NCBI RefSeq assembly: GCF_019740355.2
Contig: NZ_CP091819.1
Location: forward strand, 2,418,001-2,482,000
Length of the DNA stretch: 64,000 bases
From: Paracrocinitomix mangrovi
GTDB lineage: Bacteria > Bacteroidota > Bacteroidia > Flavobacteriales_D > Crocinitomicaceae
Direction: 5' to 3'
In this document: positions 44,181 through 51,684 of the stretch, one piece after another
Layout of the letters: each line of letters opens with the position of its first letter
How positions within the stretch are numbered: position 1 is the stretch's first letter
Program-made: the position numbers and the translations under genes
Notes under the pieces: model-generated
Database searches by the model: none
Told to the model about the DNA's origin: nothing
What the model saw: only the letters and a program-made list of their open reading frames with translations

Positions 44181-44276
44181 GTAAAACGCACTTTCGACAC
44201 CTCTTCACACGCAACACAACTACAATTTCATTTTCGTTGAACAAAGTAAATTGCTATTTTTAGGTAAACGTTATGT
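44167..44276 (+). repeat. S24: attC-like site, 110 bp
   Basis: R'' ATATAAC, spacer CCTATA, L'' GGTAAAA, stem GCAACACAACTACAATTTCA, L' TTTTTAGG, R' GTTATGT (44270-44276). Confidence 0.7.
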
Positions 44277-44306
44277 AACATTTAGGATGTTTCAAGTTTT
44301 TTCAAA

Positions 44307-44888
44307 GTGAGTACTATTAAAAATATTATTGTTTTTATTCTATTATCCTTCCAATTTCCTTCATTTGGTCAAGAACGTGACAGTACCGATATTAAAAAAT
44401 ATCTTGAATTAAATGACTATCCATACATTGATACGGTATATTATTTTCAAGAAATAAAAAATAAGCGAGTAAAAAAAGAAGGTTGGAAAGTAATAGAATC
44501 AATAGGCCCAAAGTCACATTTTATTCAAAACAACGACACAACCTATACTGCAACTGGAGAGTATTATTTAGGAGTGTGGAAGTACTACTCGAATTCAGGT
44601 TTAATTGCGATTGACACAAATTTCTATGAAGATGGATATATGCTTTCAAAACAATACAAGTTTCGATCAAATGGTAAATACAAGTATATATTCGTAAAAA
44701 AGATATACTATCAAAAACCAAATGCCGAAAATATCTCAGAAGGCAAAATAAGACAATATGATTTTCATAATAAAGAAACTAAAACTTATTACAACCGGAA
44801 AGGTGTTTTGAAGAGGAAAATTATTTGGGAAAATGACGAAATTCTATTAGAAAAAAGGTTTAAAAGCAGTGCATTACATAATAGTTAA
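44307..44888 (+). CDS. Cassette 25 secreted MORN/YwqK-like protein
   Basis: A 193-residue protein from GTG 44307 with a signal peptide (IIVFILLSFQFPSFGQ). The mature part has MORN-like phrases (GVWKYYSNSGLIAID, YYNRKGVLKRKIIW), related in style to the larger gene at 6085. The stop TAA lies in the L'' box of S25, so the last residues are site-encoded. Start box GTTATGT and end box ACATAAT agree at six of seven positions. Confidence 0.65.
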   Translation: MSTIKNIIVFILLSFQFPSFGQERDSTDIKKYLELNDYPYIDTVYYFQEIKNKRVKKEGWKVIESIGPKSHFIQNNDTTYTATGEYYLGVWKYYSNSGLIAIDTNFYEDGYMLSKQYKFRSNGKYKYIFVKKIYYQKPNAENISEGKIRQYDFHNKETKTYYNRKGVLKRKIIWENDEILLEKRFKSSALHNS

Positions 44889-44960
44889 AGCTAACGTCCA
44901 ACCCTTTGACCTCCGCACTTGGCGCCGCAATAAATTACTAACTTCACCCAAAACTTAACA
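44876..44960 (+). repeat. S25: attC-like site, 85 bp
   Basis: R'' ACATAAT, L'' GTTAAAG, L' CTTCACCC, R' CTTAACA (44954-44960; first G is C). Short family like S2 and S13. Confidence 0.65.
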
Positions 44961-44967
44961 TTCACTT

Positions 44968-45162
44968 ATGGATGATAAAGTCTACAAATATTACCTTATG
45001 GACCTAGCTCCTTTAATTCGAGAAAAAATAATTCCCGAAAAGAAAGTAAACTGTCAATATGACTCTGGGTTCAATATGGCAATTGAACAAATTTTACATT
45101 TAATGGAAGAGCAAGCCATTTCCTTTGAAATTGATTTAAAAGAAATTAACCTAGACAAGTAA
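44968..45162 (+). CDS. Cassette 26 small protein, unknown function
   Basis: A 64-residue acidic protein with a helical C-terminal half (FNMAIEQILHLMEEQAISFE). It starts 8 bases after S25. The position and length fit a small single-gene cassette. No family recognised; coding status rests on its place in the array and its codon pattern. Confidence 0.5.
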   Translation: MDDKVYKYYLMDLAPLIREKIIPEKKVNCQYDSGFNMAIEQILHLMEEQAISFEIDLKEINLDK

Positions 45163-45195
45163 TTATCCGACCCTTCAAACTTTCGAATTGGTGAT

Positions 45196-45300
45196 TATTA
45201 ACTATAACCTAAAAAGAATGATTCTTGCTAGCGTTGTACACAACTGCCATTTCATTTTCGTTGAACAAAGTAAATTACTAGTTTTAGGTAAAGGTTAGAA
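45196..45300 (+). repeat. S26: attC-like site, 105 bp
   Basis: R'' is worn (ATTATTAAC); L'' CCTAAAAAG pairs with L' CTAGTTTTAGG; R' GTTAGAA is at 45294-45300. Stem contains CATTTCATTTTCGTTGAAC. Confidence 0.65.
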
Positions 45301-45302
45301 CA

Positions 45303-45854
45303 ATGAGATATCTTTTATCACTTTCTTTCATTATACTATGTCTTCATTTATCAATTGGTCAAATTGATAAAAAACATAATATATGCTACCATGGTTATAA
45401 TGAACTTGAAACTGAATTGAAACAATACAAAGACTCTGCAATTACGGATTTAAAAATATGGCTGCCACATTGTGATGTTAGTGACGAAACACTAAAAAGA
45501 TCTTGTTCAATTGACAGCATACCACCAGTAATTGGCTCATATGACTCACTTAAAACTTTACGTCTCTACAATGTATCAGGACTAGCTTCTTATGCTTTTA
45601 TAAAGAACATCAACAATCTTAGAAATCTTTCAATTGGAGGAACTTACAATATTGATTATAAAACCATTGGCAACTTAAATCAACTAGAAAATTTGACATT
45701 TATAGAAACAACCATTTCTGATGAGGATCTAAATCATTTTATCCAAATGAAAAATTTAAAAAGCCTCACCTTAATAGCCAATTTCAACATTACAGAATAC
45801 AATGTCTCTTTAATTCAACAAAAAATGCCTCATTGCAAAATAATTCTAGAGTAA
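45303..45854 (+). CDS. Cassette 27 secreted leucine-rich-repeat protein
   Basis: A 183-residue protein with a signal peptide (FIILCLHLSIGQ) and three or four leucine-rich repeats (YDSLKTLRLYNVSGL, INNLRNLSIGGTYN, LNQLENLTFIETTIS, MKNLKSLTLIANFN). Such LRR units usually bind proteins. The start codon is only 2 bases after the R' box of S26. No complete site follows; the gene is separated by 41 bp from the next. Confidence 0.75.
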   Translation: MRYLLSLSFIILCLHLSIGQIDKKHNICYHGYNELETELKQYKDSAITDLKIWLPHCDVSDETLKRSCSIDSIPPVIGSYDSLKTLRLYNVSGLASYAFIKNINNLRNLSIGGTYNIDYKTIGNLNQLENLTFIETTISDEDLNHFIQMKNLKSLTLIANFNITEYNVSLIQQKMPHCKIILE

Positions 45855-45895
45855 CCAATTTAAGCTAACTTTCGCTAATCTAAGATTCGTACAAA

Positions 45896-46246
45896 ATGAA
45901 GAGTTTATTACTATTTATTTTTCTAGCGCCTATATTCAGTCTGGCCCAAGAAAATAACATTTCTTGTGATGATTGCTGGGTAGAATATAAAGTTGAACCA
46001 CAATTGGAAGAATTACCTGAAGACTATTGTCCTTTAAGGATTTGTTCTGACGGAAGTATATGTTGCTTCTTAACAGAAGACAATGAAATCTTTAAAAATA
46101 CTCCTGGTTGGACAAAAATTGATGAAAATAGACTTCAAATAGTTGGGGATGAACCAAAGTTTTTCAAAATAATTAAATGGACCAAAAATGAAATAATTTT
46201 GGAATCAGAATCTAACCCTAAACATAAATGGTATTTTAAAAAATAA
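45896..46246 (+). CDS. Small secreted Cys-rich protein, unknown function
   Basis: A 116-residue product with a signal peptide (FIFLAPIFSLAQ). The mature part has Cys in CDDCW, DYCPLRICSDGSICCF, then a lipocalin-like ending (IKWTKNEIILESES...KWYFKK). It lies between two other exported genes with 17-41 bp gaps and no recognisable attC site, so this part of the array is either worn or not cassette DNA. Confidence 0.6.
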   Translation: MKSLLLFIFLAPIFSLAQENNISCDDCWVEYKVEPQLEELPEDYCPLRICSDGSICCFLTEDNEIFKNTPGWTKIDENRLQIVGDEPKFFKIIKWTKNEIILESESNPKHKWYFKK

Positions 46247-46262
46247 TTGATACTTAAAGCCT

Positions 46263-46898
46263 ATGCTTTCTCAAGAACCTATCAATAATTATATCCATTT
46301 ACTAATTCTAATTCTTTTAATAACCTCATGCACGAATACTGATAATGCTGAGATTAATTCAACAGTAGAACCCATTGAAATTACAAATGACATTGAAGGT
46401 GCTGCTGATTCTTCAACTTGTGATTGTAGTATTATTGATGAAAAAGTCATACAATCCTGCATTGAAGTGGCTTATCTTCAAGTAATTGGTAGTAAAAAAA
46501 TAATTGCCAATGAAAAACTTAGTTCTAAATGGATACACACAAGCCCTCAGACTTTTTTAGATCAAATAACTGCTAATGAATTTTCTAAAAATGGTGATGT
46601 ACAAGATTCCTTAATTGAGCAAGGTTTATTCATAGACTGGTGCGACAATAATTGGATGAAAGATCAGTCAGAAAATTATTCTGGACAATGGAGGTTTGAC
46701 AATTCATTTACTCAAAATTTTAAAGAAAGTACCCAAGACACAAGCTACCAATTTTCTATCCCTGTAATAAGTTGTAATCAGCATGTCTTTGCCATTTCAA
46801 TAATGAAAAAAGCTAACAATTATTCAGGTGGAAGTGAATATGTATTCTTTTTGAAAGATGGAAACTGGAAAATAGTTAGGAAAGGATCATTTGGATAA
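46263..46898 (+). CDS. Putative lipoprotein, unknown function
   Basis: A 211-residue protein with lipobox ITSC (Cys23). Its C-terminal part (FSIPVISCNQHVFAISIMKK, SEYVFFLKDGNWKIV) resembles that of the secreted protein at 48933, suggesting a shared domain. No family name known. It lies 16 bp after the previous gene. Confidence 0.6.
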   Translation: MLSQEPINNYIHLLILILLITSCTNTDNAEINSTVEPIEITNDIEGAADSSTCDCSIIDEKVIQSCIEVAYLQVIGSKKIIANEKLSSKWIHTSPQTFLDQITANEFSKNGDVQDSLIEQGLFIDWCDNNWMKDQSENYSGQWRFDNSFTQNFKESTQDTSYQFSIPVISCNQHVFAISIMKKANNYSGGSEYVFFLKDGNWKIVRKGSFG

Positions 46899-46980
46899 AA
46901 ATCTTATTTTATGTTAACTTTCTTTTGAAGAAGCAAATTTAATTCCTTTAAAACCCAACTTCATTTAAGAATATCCAACA

Positions 46981-47832
46981 TTGATCCAAAAAATAAATAA
47001 TATCATATATGCAGTTTTGATTATGTCATTGATCAGCTGTTCTCAATCTTCTGATAGTAAGCATTCAGAAACAAATTCTACATCAAAAAATGATGATGTT
47101 GATTCCACAATGCAAGTGGTTAATCATGAAAATGACCTAATAGATAAATCAGGAAGATTCAAATATTACAGAGCATTTGATTGGTTTAGTCAAAAAGGAA
47201 TTTCTGAATTAGATTCACTTTTAGAATATCCACATATAAAGATTGAAGAGAAAAATAGCACAACCATTGTAAACTGCGTTTTTAAGGGTTATGAAGATCC
47301 TTACTTGTTTGAGAATTCAAATTGGGAATCTGATTCTTCTCATTGGGATGATTCTGCTGCAGAATGGTTCAGACAAAAAATACAATTGAAAAAAGATACT
47401 GTTGAAATTTCCTTTTTTGTTGCGGAAGGATTTGCTGATACAATTGAAGGTAACTGGTGGTTTACCGATTGGATTTGTTTAACAAAAAACACAATTAAAT
47501 GGTATGAATTGACATCAAATAACATTGAATCAATTCCTCAGGAAATGAATGAAATGGAAGTGACATTGAATGAAAAATTTGAATTTGATGATGCAATAAG
47601 CATTCATGAAATTTTGACCATGAACAAGCCTTTTAGCTGGTCACCACCTTTTCCTACTTATAATTTAAGTTTTGATTTAAAACACAATTTTGATAAAATG
47701 TCAGAACTTGAAACTCAATCGGACATTCTATGCTGGCAAATTTTTGATCACTATTTAAGCTATCAAAGTACAAATTGTAGCCCTCCAAGAAAACTAGATA
47801 GTGATTATGAAATTGAATTAGGTAAACCTTAG
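46981..47832 (+). CDS. Lipoprotein, unknown function, ending in an attC remnant
   Basis: A 283-residue lipoprotein with lipobox LISC (Cys20). The start is TTG 46981; the next ATG would remove the signal. The mature part is acidic and Trp-rich. The coding frame runs into GGTAAACCTTAGCATTCATT, the right end of an attC-like site, and stops at the TAG of its R' core. Its end appears to have been generated by fusion to a truncated site. Confidence 0.6.
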   Translation: MIQKINNIIYAVLIMSLISCSQSSDSKHSETNSTSKNDDVDSTMQVVNHENDLIDKSGRFKYYRAFDWFSQKGISELDSLLEYPHIKIEEKNSTTIVNCVFKGYEDPYLFENSNWESDSSHWDDSAAEWFRQKIQLKKDTVEISFFVAEGFADTIEGNWWFTDWICLTKNTIKWYELTSNNIESIPQEMNEMEVTLNEKFEFDDAISIHEILTMNKPFSWSPPFPTYNLSFDLKHNFDKMSELETQSDILCWQIFDHYLSYQSTNCSPPRKLDSDYEIELGKP

Positions 47833-47840
47833 CATTCATT
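47817..47840 (+). repeat. S28: truncated attC-like right end
   Basis: TTAGGTAAACCTTAGCATTCATT matches the right end of S20-S22 (TTAGGTAAACGTTAGCATTCATT type, here cited in parts) with G to C in the core. No left half precedes it. Confidence 0.55.
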
Positions 47841-47901
47841 ACAATCATGCTCATCTGGAATTTAGGAATATACCACGTAAGCTTTTTCAATAGAAACAAC
47901 T

Positions 47902-48141
47902 ATGATCCAAATTCTGCTGATAAGAAAATTTGTCAGTGCCGCAGAAGACAAGATTTGCATACATAGCGAAGTTGAAATTTCACTTTACACAATTAACAGG
48001 CACAAATTATGGGCACATTGCGGAAAAGACATATTCACCACCCCAGAAGGAAAGGATGATTTTAAAATCGAAGGAGGTAAAATCTACGCAAAGGACTGGG
48101 AAGGTAATAGATATGTATTTGACTCAAAGGTCTCAGTATAA
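47902..48141 (+). CDS. Small protein, possibly a frameshifted remnant
   Basis: A 79-residue open frame with strand-like phrases (VEISLYTINRHKLWAHCGKD, GGKIYAKDWEGNRYVFD). A second frame upstream (ATG 47848, NRNNYDPNSADKK) joins it near 47930, so the cassette may contain an older frameshifted gene. It ends just before the S29 site. No family recognised. Confidence 0.4.
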   Translation: MIQILLIRKFVSAAEDKICIHSEVEISLYTINRHKLWAHCGKDIFTTPEGKDDFKIEGGKIYAKDWEGNRYVFDSKVSV

Positions 48142-48149
48142 AAAACAGC

Positions 48150-48244
48150 CTATAACACAATAGTTTAAGGGCAAGTACGGTGAATCAATTCAACTACCAT
48201 TTCGTTGGAATCTGCAAATTATATAACTTTAAGCAAACGCAATT
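48150..48244 (+). repeat. S29: attC-like site, degenerate
   Basis: R'' CTATAAC, spacer ACAATA, L'' GTTTAAG, stem TTCAACTACCATTTCGTTGGA, L' ACTTTAAGC. The R' core is lost (CGCAATT). Right edge approximate. Confidence 0.55.
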
Positions 48245-48259
48245 TTTTATTACTAATAC

Positions 48260-48706
48260 ATGTACAGATTCTATTTTTATTTTGGATTAATTATTTTAAT
48301 TGGATGTACCAATAACAATCAATCTACAAGAGAATCCAAACAACCTTCCATTTTAAAAAATAATACTTCCAAATATTTAGGACAATGGAAATTGGTAAGG
48401 AAAGCTCTAATTCTAAGAAATGAAATTAAAGCTGATTTAGATGCGAATAATGATTCAATATACAAGTACATAAATGAAACTTCAATTTGGACTTTTAAAC
48501 TAAATAATTGGTGTTCATCTCCCAAAAATTATCATATTGAAGGGGATAGTTTATTCAATTCGAATGGTGATCAATCTCAACAAATTACTTTGAAAAATGA
48601 TACAATGACAATCAAAACTCACATTAAAGATAATGATTACGATATTGAGGGCTATATAAGATCAAATATTAAACAAGAAGTTATTGATTCAATAATCAAA
48701 ATTTAA
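48260..48706 (+). CDS. Lipoprotein, unknown function (last cassette)
   Basis: A 148-residue lipoprotein with lipobox LIGC (Cys16). The mature part has a lipocalin-like start (LGQWKLVRKALIL) and ends in short strands. The stop precedes R'' of S30 directly. No family recognised. Confidence 0.65.
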   Translation: MYRFYFYFGLIILIGCTNNNQSTRESKQPSILKNNTSKYLGQWKLVRKALILRNEIKADLDANNDSIYKYINETSIWTFKLNNWCSSPKNYHIEGDSLFNSNGDQSQQITLKNDTMTIKTHIKDNDYDIEGYIRSNIKQEVIDSIIKI

Positions 48707-48768
48707 GCTTAACACAACTAGTAAAATTCAATGCTTGTACATCAATAATTAACTTTAAGCAAACATCA
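48707..48768 (+). repeat. S30: last attC-like site, short and worn
   Basis: R'' GCTTAAC, spacer ACAACTA, L'' GTAAAATTC, L' AATTAACTTTAAGC, R' position AACATCAAG. The array cannot be followed beyond this point; 48,769-48,932 holds no gene I can support. Confidence 0.5.
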
Positions 48769-48932
48769 AGTTCAAGAAGTACATATGCAATGTATAGATT
48801 GAAAAACTTCGTCTGGTATAATAGAAACGGAAAACTCAATCCTCATCAACAGGTAAACCAATAATTACCTTTTGTACATTTTTGCTTCCTATTTTATATG
48901 AAATGTACCTCAATTGTGCATCAAATAATTAT

Positions 48933-49484
48933 ATGAATCAACTTCTATTATTAATATTCCTCATCACTACACAACTTGTTTTTGGTCAACAATACTCAAG
49001 CTTAATAAGTGACAATGAAATTGAAAACTTTATTTCATTAGACATCTCAAACACAAAAAAACTAGATCATGAGCGCAAGGGTAAAAGAAGACTTTACAGA
49101 AAAATAATCAACTGGGACACGAGTATATTTACTGAACCAGTTAAAAATGCAAGTACCTGGGAGAAGTATGTTTATTTTTTTAAAACTCAAAATCAAATAG
49201 ACTCCTTGTTTAATCAAGACGACAAATTATTCATAGTAGAACAAATCAAAGCCCAAAAAGATACATTGTGGAACAGTGAATGGGAGAATATTAAAATTGA
49301 AAGACGTCCGAGAAAAAATCAATATTCTTTTTCAATCCCTTTATTTACAATTAACCGCCAAGTTGCTATTATCAATAAAATTTACTATTGCGGTAACCTT
49401 TGTGCTTATGGTGGTCATTTTATATATGTCAAAAGAGATGAGCAATGGTATTTATGGAAGACTATTAATGCCTGGATGAGCTAA
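48933..49484 (+). CDS. Small secreted protein, unknown function
   Basis: From ATG 48933 the product has 183 residues and a signal peptide (LLLLIFLITTQLVFGQ). The C-terminal half (YSFSIPLFTINRQVAIINKI, GGHFIYVKRDEQWYLW) parallels the lipoprotein at 46263. The longer frame from TTG 48882 spoils the signal. It lies just outside the recognisable array. Confidence 0.6.
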   Translation: MNQLLLLIFLITTQLVFGQQYSSLISDNEIENFISLDISNTKKLDHERKGKRRLYRKIINWDTSIFTEPVKNASTWEKYVYFFKTQNQIDSLFNQDDKLFIVEQIKAQKDTLWNSEWENIKIERRPRKNQYSFSIPLFTINRQVAIINKIYYCGNLCAYGGHFIYVKRDEQWYLWKTINAWMS

Positions 49485-49587
49485 ACAACCCCCCAATCTG
49501 CATTATTCACAAACAAATTAGCTGCACTGGCAAAATTCAATTTTATTTAGCCTGTACCATATTGTAATTTTAACCTAAATAGAACTT

Positions 49588-50046
49588 ATGAAACTCAAAC
49601 TAAGCTTGTTTTTTGTGCTTTTGTCTGCTACCCTTTTAGCACAAGATTTATACCTGAAAAATCCCAAATCAGGGAAAGAAAGATTGATTAAATCCGGACG
49701 TAAAATTTGCGTTTGGCAAAAAGATCAAACTGAAGCTATCAAAGGGCGCTATCAGGTTTTAAATGATTCTACTATCAGTATTGGAGACAAAAATGTTCCA
49801 CTCAATGAAATTGAAATTATCAGGGTGTCCACTAATCCTGAAAGAATTGGATCTATTATTGCCGGTATACTTCCTGCCATGCTCACCGCCTATGGTTTTT
49901 CAGCTTTGAGCTATAGTGATGATCAATTTGCCTGGTTTATGATTGGTTTTGGATCTGGAGCTCCACCCTTAACTGCCTCTATTCTGGGAATAGTGAACGG
50001 TAGAAAAAGAAAAGCAAGTAAGGGCTGGGAATTGAAAATTCAATAA
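49588..50046 (+). CDS. Small secreted/membrane protein, unknown function
   Basis: A 152-residue protein with a signal peptide (SLFFVLLSATLLAQ), an N-terminal beta domain (LIKSGRKICVWQKDQTEAIKGR...STISIGDKNVPLNEI) and a Gly/Ala-rich hydrophobic segment (IIAGILPAMLTAYGF). This plan is common in Bacteroidota stand-alone proteins of unknown role. Confidence 0.6.
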   Translation: MKLKLSLFFVLLSATLLAQDLYLKNPKSGKERLIKSGRKICVWQKDQTEAIKGRYQVLNDSTISIGDKNVPLNEIEIIRVSTNPERIGSIIAGILPAMLTAYGFSALSYSDDQFAWFMIGFGSGAPPLTASILGIVNGRKRKASKGWELKIQ

Positions 50047-50182
50047 AAGCTCATTCGCCACAAACTAACACTTAAACATCTGTATATCAGATCATAAATT
50101 TTAAGCCACTATTTTTCCGTTTACTTGTAGTGTTAAATAACACGCAAATTTGCTATCTTCAACAGAATCGCCGCTTGCTACC

Positions 50183-51391
50183 GTGAAAACATTTCTGAAT
50201 AAAATTCAGCATTTAGGGATATCTGATGAAACTGACCAAGGCCTGGTACAGATTATAAAATTGCTTAATTCAATTACCCTGGTAACCATTGGTTTTGGGA
50301 TTCTTTATTTCTTTATTTCACTAGGTATTGCACAATACAGCATGACATACATTGTCATCATTAATTCAATACTGATTTCCGGTGTTTTTATATTTAATAA
50401 TAAGAAGTATTACAAAACATCTCGCCTTTATTTTTTGTCTCTTGTCAATATAGGATTGGCCCTAAACTGTGTGTTTTTTGGAAAAGAATCTGGCATCCAT
50501 TTTTTCTACCTGGTTTCTGCCAGTTTACCCTTTATATTTTTTAGGAACTCTGAATTAAAATTGATAGTAATATCGGTATTGATGCCCACTACATTTTTTG
50601 TGCTTATTCAATTCAACGCTTTTCCTACAAATTACATTCAGCACATTGATAATCTGCAATTAATATTCAACATGAGTATGATTTCATCTTTTGTGTGGAC
50701 CATTATCAATTTCTATATCGTGGCACAAAAAAACCACAAATCAATGGTTGAAATCAATGATAAAAACCTGGAGATTAACAACGCATTAGATCAAAAAAGT
50801 ATCTTGTTACAAGAGGTTCATCACCGCGTTAAAAACAACCTTCAAATCATCATCAGCCTTTTAAATTTGCAATCTGTAAAAACAGAAGACGAAAAAACAA
50901 AACAATTACTGGAAGAAAGTTCCAACCGAATTAGATCAATTTCAAGTGTACATGAATTGCTTTATTCTACTAAGGATTTTTCTAACATCTCTGCTAAAAC
51001 TTACATTGAGCATTTAATTGAAAACATTGAATTATCACAGCTCAACAAAGAGGTAAGTACAGCCATCAACTATCACATTGAAGATGTGAGTTTATCTTTG
51101 GAAAAGGGAATTCCTTTGGGCTTAATCATTAATGAAATTGTAACCAATTCATTAAAACATGCCGTTGTTGAAAATGCCGTTAATATTGATATCCAATTAA
51201 ATTCAAACAACAATTCAATAGATGTTTTGATAAAGGATTCAGGGAAGGGATTTGACTTTGAAAGTCAATTACAAAACGACCATTCATTGGGCTTGTTTTT
51301 AATTAAAACCATCATTGAACAAATTGATGGAAATTTGGATACAGATATCAGTGAAAAGGGAACCCAATATCATATACAGTTTGAAAAATAG
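50183..51391 (+). CDS. Membrane sensor histidine kinase, HisKA_2 type
   Basis: The product is about 402 residues from GTG 50183. Six hydrophobic segments at about 25-190 form a membrane sensor without a periplasmic domain. The dimerisation/phosphoacceptor motif is LLQEVHHRVKNNLQIIISLL (HisKA_2, phospho-His in EVHHRVKNN). HATPase_c follows with INEIVTNSLKHA and KDSGKGFDF. The longer frame from TTG 50150 overlaps a likely -7 box (TATCTTCA), so GTG 50183 is preferred. No regulator gene is adjacent; such orphan kinases often signal to a distant partner. Confidence 0.85.
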   Translation: MKTFLNKIQHLGISDETDQGLVQIIKLLNSITLVTIGFGILYFFISLGIAQYSMTYIVIINSILISGVFIFNNKKYYKTSRLYFLSLVNIGLALNCVFFGKESGIHFFYLVSASLPFIFFRNSELKLIVISVLMPTTFFVLIQFNAFPTNYIQHIDNLQLIFNMSMISSFVWTIINFYIVAQKNHKSMVEINDKNLEINNALDQKSILLQEVHHRVKNNLQIIISLLNLQSVKTEDEKTKQLLEESSNRIRSISSVHELLYSTKDFSNISAKTYIEHLIENIELSQLNKEVSTAINYHIEDVSLSLEKGIPLGLIINEIVTNSLKHAVVENAVNIDIQLNSNNNSIDVLIKDSGKGFDFESQLQNDHSLGLFLIKTIIEQIDGNLDTDISEKGTQYHIQFEK

Positions 51392-51456
51392 GGATTAATC
51401 AATTATTGTGATGAAAAAGGCCATATCATCCATAAATATTATTACCCACTATTGAC

Positions 51457-51684
51457 ATGAATCAAAAAACTAAATTAAACAAGATACTCCGAACTATTCT
51501 CTTAGTTTATATTGGTATTTGGATTATTCTTGGCATTTATGGATTAATCGCAGATGTATATTATGAAGTGCCCTATGCTGGATACCTAACTGTGTATGCC
51601 ATAATCTTTGGCTTGTTTTTAGGTGGAGGATTTTGGTTAATTCTATACGCTTTTGATAGATATCGAAAGAGCTTGGAAAAATAG
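51457..51684 (+). CDS. Small membrane protein, two spans
   Basis: A 75-residue protein with two hydrophobic segments (ILLVYIGIWIILGIYGLIA and AIIFGLFLGGGFWLILYAF) and a basic tail. It follows the histidine kinase by 65 bp. No family recognised. The 275-base gap after it (51,685-51,959) holds only a doubtful short frame. Confidence 0.55.
   Translation: MNQKTKLNKILRTILLVYIGIWIILGIYGLIADVYYEVPYAGYLTVYAIIFGLFLGGGFWLILYAFDRYRKSLEK

Larger units (their letters stand above)
25447..48770 (+). mobile_element. Integron-like gene-cassette array without integrase (CALIN type), about 28 cassettes
   Basis: Thirty-two mostly single small genes alternate with attC-like inverted repeats, named S0-S30 here. 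Sites share R'' NNCTAAC, a spacer ACAGTA/ACAATA, L'' GGTAAAG or a variant, a variable stem region, L' CTTTACC or a variant, AAAC and R' GTTAGNN. All but one gene read rightward and start 0-31 bases after an R' box. In many cassettes the start box is the reverse complement of the same cassette's end box, as in mobile cassettes. No intI-like tyrosine recombinase gene is present, so attI and an active platform are not visible. Sites decay from left to right, as expected if insertion occurs at the tRNA end. Confidence 0.85.

Noticed and set aside
25447-48770. CRISPR array or other short direct-repeat array
   Set aside because: Repeats are 80-200 bp, inverted internally, and separated by genes of 200-1200 bp rather than by uniform spacers; no cas genes are seen.
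25021-48900. Integrated phage or ICE at tRNA-Asn
   Set aside because: No phage integrase, structural, conjugation or replication genes are present; the units are small unrelated genes with attC-like sites.
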